Below are positions 39,485 to 48,977 of a stretch of DNA of 64,000 bases, piece after piece (the first letter of the stretch is position 1; each line of letters begins with the position of its first letter). This stretch comes from Pseudomonadota bacterium (GTDB taxonomy: Bacteria > Pseudomonadota > Gammaproteobacteria > Xanthomonadales > Ahniellaceae), in assembly GCA_022843465.1 (NCBI GenBank), contig JALHNO010000011.1:36582-100581 (forward strand), in the 5' to 3' direction. The position numbers and the translations under genes are program-made. The notes below the pieces were generated by a model that worked only from the letters and a program-made list of their open reading frames with translations, made no database searches and had not been told where the DNA came from.

Positions 39485-42400
39485 ATGAGCACACTGTCCG
39501 ATCAGATTGCAGGTCTTTCCCCGGAGAAGCGCGCCGCGCTTGAAAAGATCCTGCAGAAGAAGCTGGCCGAGCAGCCGCAGTCGCAGCTGCCACGCATCGA
39601 TCCGGTGGCGCGAGACGCTGCCGACTACCCGCTTTCCTCGGCGGAGCAGCGCATCTGGTTTCTTGACCGATTCTCCGCGACCGACGCTGCATTCAACCTG
39701 CACGCCGCGCTCCGGCTGCACGGGGCGCTCGATCTGGACGCGCTGGCCGCGGCATTCCAGCGACTGCTGGATCGTCACGAGACCCTGCGCACGCGCTATG
39801 TCAAGGTCGCAGGCGAGCCCCGGCGCGTCATTGACGCAGTCAGCGGGTGTGAGCTCGAACGCATCGACCTGCGCCGGCTCGCACCCGAGGAGCGCGAAGC
39901 TGAGCTGCGCCGGCGCCTGCGCGCGCACTCGCACCAGCAGTTTGTGCTGGAACATGGCAACCTGATTGCGGCGGCAGTGGTGATTCTGGATGAGCAGGAG
40001 CATGCGCTGATGCTGACCATGCATCACATCGTCTCCGATGCCTGGTCACTGACCCTGCTGCTCAATGGCATGTGGGAAGGATATGCTGCGGTCGAGCAGG
40101 GCCAAGCTGCGCCGAAACCGCTCGCGGTCCAGTATCTCGACTACGCGATATGGCAACAGCGCGAACTGACTACGCCGCGGCTTGCCCGACAAGTCGCCTA
40201 CTGGCGCCAGCAATTGGCCGGCGCGCCCGACCTGATCGAGCTGGCAACCGACCACGCCCGACCTGCGAGCCAGAGCTTCGCCGGCCACGAACTGCAGTTC
40301 TGCCTTTCACTGGAGGTGCAGTCCCGGGTCAGGCAGTTCGCGCGCGACAACAACGCCAGCGTCTTCATGGTCGTGATGACCCCGTTCGTTGCGCTGCTCG
40401 GTCGCTGGTCGGGTCAGACCGATATCGTGGTCGGTACCGACGTCGCCAACCGCAACTATGCCGAAACCGAAGGCCTGGTCGGATTCTTTGTGAACCAGCT
40501 CGCTCTGCGCTGCCGGTTCAGCGCGGATACCGCGCTGGCCGAGCTCCTGCAGCTGGTACGCAGCGTGTGCCTGGGCGCGTTTGCCAACCAGGACGTGCCA
40601 TTCAATCACCTGGTGGACCAGTTGCAGGTCGCGCGCGATCCCAGCCGCAGCCCGGTGTTCCAGGCGAAGTTCATGCTCCAGAACACGCCAAACGCAGGCG
40701 CCAGCGACACCGCGCTGAAAGCGACCATGATCGAACGGACCGAGGATACCTCGCAGTTCGATCTGCTGCTGGCATTGAAGGAAACATCCAAGGGCCTGCG
40801 CGGCTCACTGCGCTACCGCACCGAGCTGTTTGAAGTTGCAACCGCCGAGCGCATGCTGGCGCACTATCTGAACCTGCTTGACCTGCTCGTCGCCGAACCC
40901 CTGCGGACAATTGACCGGATTGGCTGGCTGAGTCCGGGCGAGCATGCACTGCTGGCGCAGATCAATGACACCGGGGTCGATCATCCCTACGCGTCGCTGC
41001 CGGATGCCTTCGCCGAAGCCTCCGCCTTGCACGCCGATGCCATCGCCCTGAGCTGTGCTGGCCAGAGCGTGAGCTATCGCGAACTGCACGCACGCAGCGA
41101 ACTGCTGGCGGCGCAACTGCTCGAGCATGGCGTTACCCCGGAGCAGCCGGTCGCCGTGTGCATGGCGCGCAGCATCGACATGGTGATCGCCCTGCTTGCT
41201 GTGTTGCGCAGTGGTGCCTGCTATGTACCGCTCGACCCCGAATACGGCGCCGAAAGACTGGCCTACGTGCTCAGCGACTGCGCTGCCCGGATCGTGCTGT
41301 GCGATGGCTCCGCGCTCGAACTGCCGGAGCACATGAAGCGCATCGAGCTGACCAACGACTGGCACAACCGGCTGAAGCCGCGCATTCCTGCGGCATGGAT
41401 CAGGCCGCAGCGCGAGCAACTGGCCTACATCATCTACACATCCGGCTCGACCGGCCGCCCCAAGGGCGTGGCAGTGCGTCATGGCGGACTGTCGAATTTT
41501 CTTGCGAGCATGCGCGTTCAGACCGGCCTGGGTGCAGACGACCGCCTGCTTGCCGTGACCACGGTTGCATTCGATATCGCAGCGCTCGAGTTGTATCTCC
41601 CCCTGCTGTGCGGCGCCTCGATCGTGCTGGCTACCCGCGAGGAGGCACAGGACGGCCGCCGCCTGCACGCGCTGGTGCGCGCCAGCGGCATCACCGTCAT
41701 GCAGGCGACGCCGTCTACCTGGCGCGCCCTGCTGTCGGCCGCCAAGGCGGACACGCTTCCGTTGCTCGCGCTCTGCGGCGGCGAGGCCCTGCCGCAGGAA
41801 CTGGCGGTACAGTTGCTCGCTGCCGGTATGCGGCTGCTCAACGTGTACGGACCAACCGAGACGACGATCTGGTCTTCGCTCGGCGAGGTCTCCGCCGCGC
41901 AGGTCCGGGAACTGGCGAACGCTCCTCTGGGTCGACCGCTGGCGAACACCACGCTGCATGTACTTGATCGCAACGGCCAGCCGGTGCCGGTCGGTGTGCC
42001 CGGCGAACTCTTCATCGGCGGCGAAGGTCTCGCCCGGGGCTATGTCAACAAGCCGGCACTCACCGCGTCGGCCTTCGTTCCCGATCCATTCGGCAGCGCG
42101 CCCGGAGCGCGCCTTTACCGTACCGGCGATCTCGTGCGATGGCTCGCCGACGGCCGGCTCGCCTTCCTGGGTCGCCAGGATCACCAGGTCAAGGTGCGCG
42201 GCTACCGGATTGAACTCGGAGAAATCGAAAGCGTGCTTGCGAGCCATCCTGCAATCGCCAACGCGGTGGTCGTCACGCGCGCCGACGGCCCAGGGTCGGC
42301 CCTGCTCGTCGCCTTCCTGCAAGGAGGCAACGACAACACGGCCATCGATATCGACGAGGTCCTGACCTACGCAGCCAGGTTTCTGCCGCGCTACATGTTG

Positions 42401-45400
42401 CCCAACCAGGTCCACTGCGTCGAACTGCTGCCGCTTACTCCCAACGGCAAGGTTGATCGCAAGGCGCTGGCCGCCCTGGCGAGCGAGCGCGTCGCAACCC
42501 CAGCCGAAACCTGCGGCCCCTTGCCCGGCACGGAACTCGAACAGCGCATTGTCGCCGTCTGGCAGGAAGTGCTCGGAGTCGGCAATGCACACCTTGACCA
42601 GGATTTCTTCCGCAGCGGTGGTCATTCCCTGCTGGCGGTTCAATTGCTCGATCGCATCGAGCGCGAATGGCGCGTAGAACTGCCATTGCAGGAATTCTTC
42701 CGCAATCCGACCCCGGCCGGCGTGGTCGAATCGGTCCAGCTGCAGTCTGCCGCGCGAGGCGCGGCCAACAGCCCACTCCACGACGTCCAGATCATCGCCA
42801 ACCCTGATGACGAGTCGGCACCATTTCCGCTGACCAGCATCCAGCAGGCTTACTGGCTGGGTCGCAGTGGCAGCTTCGAACTCGGCAACATTGCAACCCA
42901 GAATTACCTGGAGATCGATATCCGCGATTTCGACGCGGATCGATTCAGCAATGCCTGGAACCTCCTCGTGCGGCGCCACGGCATGCTGCGCGCGGTCTTC
43001 GCGGAAGACGGCACCCAGCGCATTCTTTCAGCTACGCCGGAGTATGTGCCGCTCCACTACGACCTGCGCGGGCGCGCGGACGCCGAGGAGTTTCTGCTCG
43101 ACTTGCGACAACAGATGAAGAGCCAGGTGCTGCCGGCTGCACGTGGTCCGCTGTTCGACCTGCGCTACAGCCGCCGCGATGCCAGCCAATGGCGCGTGCA
43201 TTTCTGCATCGACATGCTGATTTCGGATGTGCTCAGCAACCATATCCTGTTTGCCGAGCTGAACCTGCTGTACCGAAATCCCGAAACCAGCCTGCGGCCG
43301 CTTGCCATCAGCTTCCGCGACTATGTCCTGGCCGAGCAGTCGCTGATGGATTCGCCGCGATTCGAGCGTGCGCGCCAATACTGGCTCGATCGTGTGCCGA
43401 GCTTCCCGGGGCGACCCGACCTGCCGATCGCCCGCGATCCCTCACGATTGACCGAGCAGATCTTTTCCCGGCGCCGGCACAGCCTGTCAGCGCCGCAATG
43501 GCAGAGGATCAAGGCACACGGCCAGACCCTGCGGGTATCACCAACCGTTCTGGTGCTGACCGCGTTTGGCGAGGTGCTTGGCACCTGGAGCAAGGAGCCG
43601 AAATTCGCATTGAATCTGACGCTGTTCAACCGGCTGCCGCTGCACGCCGACTGCGACCACCTCATCGGAGATTTCACCTCGTCGCTGCTGCTGGAGATCC
43701 AACACCAGCCGGCGCGCGCATTCGCTGATCGCGCCGTGGCACTGCAATCGCGCCTGTGGCAGGATCTGGACCACAAGCTGTTCAGCGGAGTCGACATGAT
43801 CCGCGCACTCGCACGTGCCCGCGGCGGCGTCCAGGGTGGTGCCATGCCCGTGGTATTCACCAGCATTCTCGGGCTGGAGACGCCAGGCCAGGCCGCCGCC
43901 GAGGACGCACCCCGTGATGCCGAGGAAGGCTACAGTGCCTCGCAGACCTCGCAGGTGTGGCTGGATCATCAGGTCGCCGAGCAGAATGGCGCACTGACCC
44001 TGGTGTGGGATGCGCTGGATGCCGTGTTCCCCGACGGCATGCTCGACGAGATGTTTGCAGAGTATGTGCGCCGCCTGGCTGCGCTCGCCGACGATGCCGC
44101 GAACTGGACGCGCCCGGCTTCCCTGTTGCCCGCAGCGCAGCGCGCCCGTCGCGCCGCGATCAATGACGTTCCTGCGCCGCTCACCGAAGACAGCCTGCAC
44201 AGCCTGTTCGAACGCCAGGCGGCAGCAACGCCTGCAGCCCTCGCCATCGCCATGGGTGATCGCCGCATCGACTACGGCACGCTCGCGCGCTGGAGCGATG
44301 CCCTGGCCGCCGCCCTGATCAAGGCAGGCGCCGAGCGCGGAACCCTGGTCGCTATCGTCATGCACAAGGGCTGGGAGCAGATTGTCGCCGCCCTGGCCAT
44401 CATCAAGGCCGGTGCCGCCTACATGCCGGTGGACGCCGACCTGCCGGAACAGCGACGTGCCCAGGTGATCAGTGAAGGCAGGGCGCGCATCGCTGTCATC
44501 GAAACCGGCTCCGCGTTCTCGCATCCCGGTGTGCACACCATTGCGCTGGACGCGGCAATGCTGGACGCGTTGCCCGCCGACGCACCCGTTGCAGTGGTCA
44601 CTCCAGACGATCTTGCCTATGTGATCTTCACATCTGGATCGACCGGCAAGCCCAAAGGCGTGGTGATCGATCATCGCGGCGCCGTCAACACGATTCTGGA
44701 TATCAACCGCAGATTCGATGTCCATGCGGGCGACAGCGTGCTGGCGCTTTCCTCGCTGAGCTTCGATCTATCGGTCTACGACATCTTCGGACTGCTCGCA
44801 GTCGGTGGCAGCATCGTGCTGCCGCAGTTGCAACACAAGGACAATCCGACACATTGGTGGGACTGCATTGCCAGCAGCGGCATCACGATATGGAACACCG
44901 TGCCGGCCTTGATGCAATTGCTGGTCGATCACTGCGAACGCCTGCAGCCGGCCCGTCTTGGCCCGCTGCGGGTGGTGATGATGAGCGGTGACTGGATCCC
45001 GGTTACCCTGCCGGATCGCATTCGCGCATTGTCCGCAGGAGTTTCGATCTATAGCCTGGGTGGCGCCACCGAAGCCTCGATCTGGTCGATCTTCCATCCG
45101 ATTGACGCTGCGACCTCCCATCTCCGCAGCATCCCGTACGGACGGCCGCTCAGCAACCAGTCTTTCCATGTGCTGGATGATGCGATGCAGCCGCGTCCCG
45201 ACCACGTCACCGGACCGCTGTATATCGGCGGCATCGGCCTGGCAAAGGGCTACTGGAGCGATCCGGCACGCACCGCAACCAGCTTCGTACCCGGCAACGA
45301 TGGCGCGATGCTCTACCGCACCGGCGATCTCGGGCGTTACCTGGCCGATGGCAATATCGAGTTCCTTGGCCGCGAGGACAGCCAGGTCAAGGTACAGGGT

Positions 45401-48400
45401 TACCGGATCGAACTCGGCGACATCGAAGCCGCACTGCAAAGTCATCCAGCCATCGCCGCTGCTGCGGTCAACGCCATCGGCGAACACCAGCAGGGCAAGA
45501 CCCTCGTAGCCTATGTCGTCGCACGGGGCAGCGGCAACGCCGACGACGGCGGCGGCCAGATCACCGATCCGCAACAACGCAGTCTTTTCAAACTGGAACA
45601 GCGCGGCAGGCGCCGGCTCGACCCGACACTTCCACGCACTGCATTGCAAGCCGGCCCCGGCGCCCATTTGTTGCGGGGTTTGGCCCCGGTCCAGCACAGC
45701 GACCATCCGTTGCCAAAGTACCGATATCCGTCGGCGGCCAGCCTGTATCCCGTGCAGGTATATCTGACGATTCCGCCCAGTTGCGAGCAAAGCTGGCAAA
45801 TGGCCAGCGGCTTCTACTATTACGCGCCGTCCGAGAACGCACTGGTACTTGTTTCCAGTGACGTGCCTCGGCCACACCACGACAGCGATACCCCGCGACT
45901 GGAACTGATTGCCGATCTGGATGCAATCGAACCGCTCTACAGCGCCGACGAGGCGCGCCGTTTCTGCATACTGGAGGCAGGCTATGTCACGGCAGTGATC
46001 GCAGAAGGCGCGGCTGAACTGGGTCTGTCGATGGTGCCCGATTGGGAGGTGTCCACCATCAGCCACGAGTCGCTGCCGGCGCGTGCGCTGCGTGTTGGCG
46101 TGATCACACTGCAGCCGGGCCGCGCGGATGCGGTCTGCCCTGTCGTTGCAACAGCGGGCGCCGGCGCGATCAAGCTGCCCGCAGCGCCCGCACCGGTCGG
46201 CGATTATGACGGCCTGCAGCGCCAGAGCTATCGGCGCTACGCCGCGCGCGCCTGCAGCATCGATCAAATCAGCAGCGTGCTCACCCTCCTGAAAACGCCG
46301 GGAGTGCGTGTACTTGTATCTCTGCGCCGTTGCGACACGCTGTCTGCTGGCTGGTATCTGTACACCGCGCAGCAGCATGCGCTGCAGCCGCTGAACTGCG
46401 AGGTCGACAGCTGTGCCCTGTTCAACAGTGCCAATGCCGCAGTGTTCGACAGCGCAGCTTTCGCTGTCTTCATCATCGGCACAGAATCAGCTGCAGCGCT
46501 CGCCGCCATCGGAATGGCCGGGCAAGGTCTGATGGCACATTGCTGGCGCAGCGGCATCGGCGTATGCCCGATCGGGGCCGTCGAACAATCCCTGCTGCGG
46601 GAAGTCATCGGTGACTCCGATCAGCAGGTTCTGCATGCGTTCGTCGGCGGTCCGATCGACCAGGAACAGAGCACGCGTTGGGAGGTCGACGCTGGCCCGC
46701 ATGGCGAACTGACGCCGGAAGCTCTCGCGCAATACCTGGCGACGCGACTTCCTGCCTATATGGTCCCGCGGGTCTACATCGGTCTGGCCGCGCTGCCGCT
46801 GTCATCCAATGGCAAGGTAGACCGCAAGGCCCTGCCGCAACCCGACTTCAGGCACAACGACGCCAGCGCGCATGTCGCTCCACAGACGCCCACCGAGCAA
46901 CTGCTGGCTTCGCTGTGGTCGCAATTGCTGAAGCTGGAGCGTGTCGGTCGGCACGATGGGTTCTTTGAACTTGGCGGCAACTCGCTGGTCGCCATGCAGC
47001 TTGCCTCGCGCCTGCGCATAGACCATGGCATCGAGATCGGCCTGCGCCAGATCTTCGAACACCCGACACTTGCCGAGCTGAGTGATGTCATTGCGGCCGC
47101 GGAAACTCCGAAGTCGCCGGGTGCGCTGATCGACGTGCGCGCCCTGCGCCGCGAGTGGCTGAATCAGCACCCGGCCGCTGCCGATCATGCGCTGTTCCCG
47201 CTGTCGATGGCGCAGAGGCACCTTTTTGCGCACCAGCAGGTCGACGCCACCGCGACCGCATACAGCATTCCCGCTGCCTTGCGGATCAATGCGGCCATCG
47301 ATCCGGCGACCCTGCGCGCCGCTTTGCAACGCATCGTTGATCGACACGAAGCCCTGCGGACCCGCTTCGTCTATCACCAGGGCGAAGTCTGGCAGCGGAT
47401 CGACCATCATCAGGCGGTTGCCTTTTCGGTCACCGACCTGACCGCGTTGACCGCTGACGACGGCCAGGGCGAGGCACAATGCCTGATCCAGGCGGATGCG
47501 CTGCGTCCGTTCGACCTGTTCGAAGGTCCTCTGCTGCGCGCCAGGCTGTTGCAACTGGCGGCAGGCCACAATGTGCTGATGCTGAACGTGCACCACATCA
47601 TTGCGGACTATCTCTCGATGGAGATCCTGGTCGACGAATTGAATGCTGCCTACCTGGAAGACACCCGGTCATGGTCGCCGCTGAGTCTGCAGTTTGCCGA
47701 TGCCGTGCTCTGGGAGCACGCATTTCTTCAGAGCGAGGAAGCCGGGCGTCAGCGCGGTTTCTGGCAGCAGCACCTCGCCGGCGTTGGCCGTCTCGAGTTT
47801 CCGGATCCGGCTTCTGGCAACGACGGCTGGCTCGGCTTCCGCATCGACAGCGCGCTGCTCGAGCGTCTGCGCGCGCGTTGCCGCGAGCTGGATATCACAC
47901 TGTTCATGCTCGGCTTTGCCGCCGCGCACCAGTTGCTTGCGGCACATTGTGGGCAGAATGATTTCGCGATCGGTACTCCGATCAGTGTCCGGCGTGTTCC
48001 TGAGCTGGAACCCTGCATCGGTCTGCTGCTCAACACGCTCCCCATCCGGCTGGCTGTGGATACCACTCGGAGCGGCATCGACTTGCTGCGCGAGACACGT
48101 ACGCAGTGCATGCTGGCGTTCGAGAACCGGGACTACCCCTACGAGGAACTGCTGACCACCCTGCGTCGAGATCAGGATCGAATTCCGGACGGCCGCGATG
48201 CATCGCCGTATCGAGTGCGCTACGTCTACCGCCGCATCGATGCGCAGACTGCCGCGCGGGCCAGTGAACGCGAGATCGGGATCGAGCGCAGGGACGCAAA
48301 GTTCGATCTTCTGTTCACCTTCAACGAATCCGACGAGCACGCGTTCGGGGAGTTCGAGTACCGCGGCAGCGCCCTCCCTGCACAGACCGTCGCGCTGCTC

Positions 48401-48565
48401 TGCAGCCAGATCGTGCCGTTGATGAACTGGCTGGCAGACCAGCCGGAACAGCGCCTCGAGGCACTGCATCAGCAATTGGCACAACTGCGCGACGGATTCA
48501 TCAATGCACGCCAGCAGCAGCGCAGTTCCAGACTCGGAGATCGTTTGAAGCAACTACGACGCTGA
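39485..48565 (+). CDS. terminal NRPS: C-A(Gly)-PCP-Cy-A(Cys,Ox)-PCP-C
   Basis: The last subunit, 3,026 residues. It starts with a helical docking segment (LSPEKRAALEKILQKKL), then C (HHIVSDA, His180), A7 with pocket D-I-L-Q-L-G-V-I-W (Gly-like), PCP Ser1048, Cy with DMLISDVLS from 1243, A8 with D-L-Y-N-M-S-L-I-W (Cys) carrying an oxidase insert at about 2019-2402 (YPSAASLYPVQ, where the first Ox has SAGS), PCP Ser2500, and a C-terminal condensation domain with HHIIADY (His2703). There is no thioesterase or reductase domain at the end. The Cy-A(Ox) module should make a second thiazole. The final C domain presumably releases the chain by amide or ester formation. The Ox-bearing modules here and in the 10998 subunit look like relatives by duplication. 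Confidence 0.95.
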   Translation: MSTLSDQIAGLSPEKRAALEKILQKKLAEQPQSQLPRIDPVARDAADYPLSSAEQRIWFLDRFSATDAAFNLHAALRLHGALDLDALAAAFQRLLDRHETLRTRYVKVAGEPRRVIDAVSGCELERIDLRRLAPEEREAELRRRLRAHSHQQFVLEHGNLIAAAVVILDEQEHALMLTMHHIVSDAWSLTLLLNGMWEGYAAVEQGQAAPKPLAVQYLDYAIWQQRELTTPRLARQVAYWRQQLAGAPDLIELATDHARPASQSFAGHELQFCLSLEVQSRVRQFARDNNASVFMVVMTPFVALLGRWSGQTDIVVGTDVANRNYAETEGLVGFFVNQLALRCRFSADTALAELLQLVRSVCLGAFANQDVPFNHLVDQLQVARDPSRSPVFQAKFMLQNTPNAGASDTALKATMIERTEDTSQFDLLLALKETSKGLRGSLRYRTELFEVATAERMLAHYLNLLDLLVAEPLRTIDRIGWLSPGEHALLAQINDTGVDHPYASLPDAFAEASALHADAIALSCAGQSVSYRELHARSELLAAQLLEHGVTPEQPVAVCMARSIDMVIALLAVLRSGACYVPLDPEYGAERLAYVLSDCAARIVLCDGSALELPEHMKRIELTNDWHNRLKPRIPAAWIRPQREQLAYIIYTSGSTGRPKGVAVRHGGLSNFLASMRVQTGLGADDRLLAVTTVAFDIAALELYLPLLCGASIVLATREEAQDGRRLHALVRASGITVMQATPSTWRALLSAAKADTLPLLALCGGEALPQELAVQLLAAGMRLLNVYGPTETTIWSSLGEVSAAQVRELANAPLGRPLANTTLHVLDRNGQPVPVGVPGELFIGGEGLARGYVNKPALTASAFVPDPFGSAPGARLYRTGDLVRWLADGRLAFLGRQDHQVKVRGYRIELGEIESVLASHPAIANAVVVTRADGPGSALLVAFLQGGNDNTAIDIDEVLTYAARFLPRYMLPNQVHCVELLPLTPNGKVDRKALAALASERVATPAETCGPLPGTELEQRIVAVWQEVLGVGNAHLDQDFFRSGGHSLLAVQLLDRIEREWRVELPLQEFFRNPTPAGVVESVQLQSAARGAANSPLHDVQIIANPDDESAPFPLTSIQQAYWLGRSGSFELGNIATQNYLEIDIRDFDADRFSNAWNLLVRRHGMLRAVFAEDGTQRILSATPEYVPLHYDLRGRADAEEFLLDLRQQMKSQVLPAARGPLFDLRYSRRDASQWRVHFCIDMLISDVLSNHILFAELNLLYRNPETSLRPLAISFRDYVLAEQSLMDSPRFERARQYWLDRVPSFPGRPDLPIARDPSRLTEQIFSRRRHSLSAPQWQRIKAHGQTLRVSPTVLVLTAFGEVLGTWSKEPKFALNLTLFNRLPLHADCDHLIGDFTSSLLLEIQHQPARAFADRAVALQSRLWQDLDHKLFSGVDMIRALARARGGVQGGAMPVVFTSILGLETPGQAAAEDAPRDAEEGYSASQTSQVWLDHQVAEQNGALTLVWDALDAVFPDGMLDEMFAEYVRRLAALADDAANWTRPASLLPAAQRARRAAINDVPAPLTEDSLHSLFERQAAATPAALAIAMGDRRIDYGTLARWSDALAAALIKAGAERGTLVAIVMHKGWEQIVAALAIIKAGAAYMPVDADLPEQRRAQVISEGRARIAVIETGSAFSHPGVHTIALDAAMLDALPADAPVAVVTPDDLAYVIFTSGSTGKPKGVVIDHRGAVNTILDINRRFDVHAGDSVLALSSLSFDLSVYDIFGLLAVGGSIVLPQLQHKDNPTHWWDCIASSGITIWNTVPALMQLLVDHCERLQPARLGPLRVVMMSGDWIPVTLPDRIRALSAGVSIYSLGGATEASIWSIFHPIDAATSHLRSIPYGRPLSNQSFHVLDDAMQPRPDHVTGPLYIGGIGLAKGYWSDPARTATSFVPGNDGAMLYRTGDLGRYLADGNIEFLGREDSQVKVQGYRIELGDIEAALQSHPAIAAAAVNAIGEHQQGKTLVAYVVARGSGNADDGGGQITDPQQRSLFKLEQRGRRRLDPTLPRTALQAGPGAHLLRGLAPVQHSDHPLPKYRYPSAASLYPVQVYLTIPPSCEQSWQMASGFYYYAPSENALVLVSSDVPRPHHDSDTPRLELIADLDAIEPLYSADEARRFCILEAGYVTAVIAEGAAELGLSMVPDWEVSTISHESLPARALRVGVITLQPGRADAVCPVVATAGAGAIKLPAAPAPVGDYDGLQRQSYRRYAARACSIDQISSVLTLLKTPGVRVLVSLRRCDTLSAGWYLYTAQQHALQPLNCEVDSCALFNSANAAVFDSAAFAVFIIGTESAAALAAIGMAGQGLMAHCWRSGIGVCPIGAVEQSLLREVIGDSDQQVLHAFVGGPIDQEQSTRWEVDAGPHGELTPEALAQYLATRLPAYMVPRVYIGLAALPLSSNGKVDRKALPQPDFRHNDASAHVAPQTPTEQLLASLWSQLLKLERVGRHDGFFELGGNSLVAMQLASRLRIDHGIEIGLRQIFEHPTLAELSDVIAAAETPKSPGALIDVRALRREWLNQHPAAADHALFPLSMAQRHLFAHQQVDATATAYSIPAALRINAAIDPATLRAALQRIVDRHEALRTRFVYHQGEVWQRIDHHQAVAFSVTDLTALTADDGQGEAQCLIQADALRPFDLFEGPLLRARLLQLAAGHNVLMLNVHHIIADYLSMEILVDELNAAYLEDTRSWSPLSLQFADAVLWEHAFLQSEEAGRQRGFWQQHLAGVGRLEFPDPASGNDGWLGFRIDSALLERLRARCRELDITLFMLGFAAAHQLLAAHCGQNDFAIGTPISVRRVPELEPCIGLLLNTLPIRLAVDTTRSGIDLLRETRTQCMLAFENRDYPYEELLTTLRRDQDRIPDGRDASPYRVRYVYRRIDAQTAARASEREIGIERRDAKFDLLFTFNESDEHAFGEFEYRGSALPAQTVALLCSQIVPLMNWLADQPEQRLEALHQQLAQLRDGFINARQQQRSSRLGDRLKQLRR

Positions 48566-48650
48566 ACACCCGCGGACCGCTGGGCTACTCGGCTGGTGTG
48601 CAGGCCTTGCCGCCAGCGGCCATGGCAGGACGCAGCCCGGTCGAGCTGGT

Positions 48651-48815
48651 AGCCGCTGACGCATGCGCGAGCTCGCTGCCGCAGGCGCAGAACTGCTGCT
48701 TCCGCGGATGCTGCACGCCAAATCGATGATCGTGGATCAGGTCACAGCCTCCTGCGGTTTGGTCATCCTTGATGGACGCAGCCTGTTTCGGAACTACGAG
48801 TTGACCACAGCGCGC
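48651..48815 (+). pseudogene. remnant of a cardiolipin synthase / phospholipase D gene
   Basis: Roughly 50 codons in the frame of 48663 read like the second HKD motif of a cardiolipin synthase. The segment ELAAAGAELLLPR precedes MLHAKSMIVD, which has the HxKxxxxD signature, and then LDGRSLFRNYELT, matching the family pattern LDxRSLxxNFE. A stop codon (48657-48659) lies just upstream in this frame and the sequence loses similarity after about 48815, so it is a decayed C-terminal fragment rather than a gene. The expected SANLD-type segment is altered to LVILD. It lies immediately beyond the biosynthetic genes and may mark where the cluster or another insert entered. Confidence 0.6.
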
Positions 48816-48867
48816 CATGGAGACGGCGGGTTCAGGGCGAACAGCAGGCGCGATCGGCGCGCGCCCA

Positions 48868-48907
48868 GGTGCCGCGGCCATCGCCCAAGTGCCGCGGCCA
48901 TCGCCCT
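48868..48907. repeat. two-copy 20-bp tandem duplication
   Basis: Two adjacent 20-base units (48868-48887 and 48888-48907) differ by one base near the start and share the 17-base core TGCCGCGGCCATCGCCC. It lies in non-coding sequence between the pseudogene and the reductase. Confidence 0.8.
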
Positions 48908-48977
48908 GGGGACGCGACATCCTGGAGCGACTGGTGGGGGCGGTGGCATTTCAATCATCGGTTCGGCGGCAACCCGT

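Larger units (their letters stand above)
48566..48977. other. cluster/chromosome boundary without an intact gene
   Basis: Between the last synthetase and the reductase gene on the opposite strand lie a remnant of a cardiolipin-synthase-like gene and a small tandem duplication, both listed separately. I found no clear terminator after the synthetase. The change from cluster genes to a gene remnant suggests the cluster edge and a former insertion or deletion event. Confidence 0.5.
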
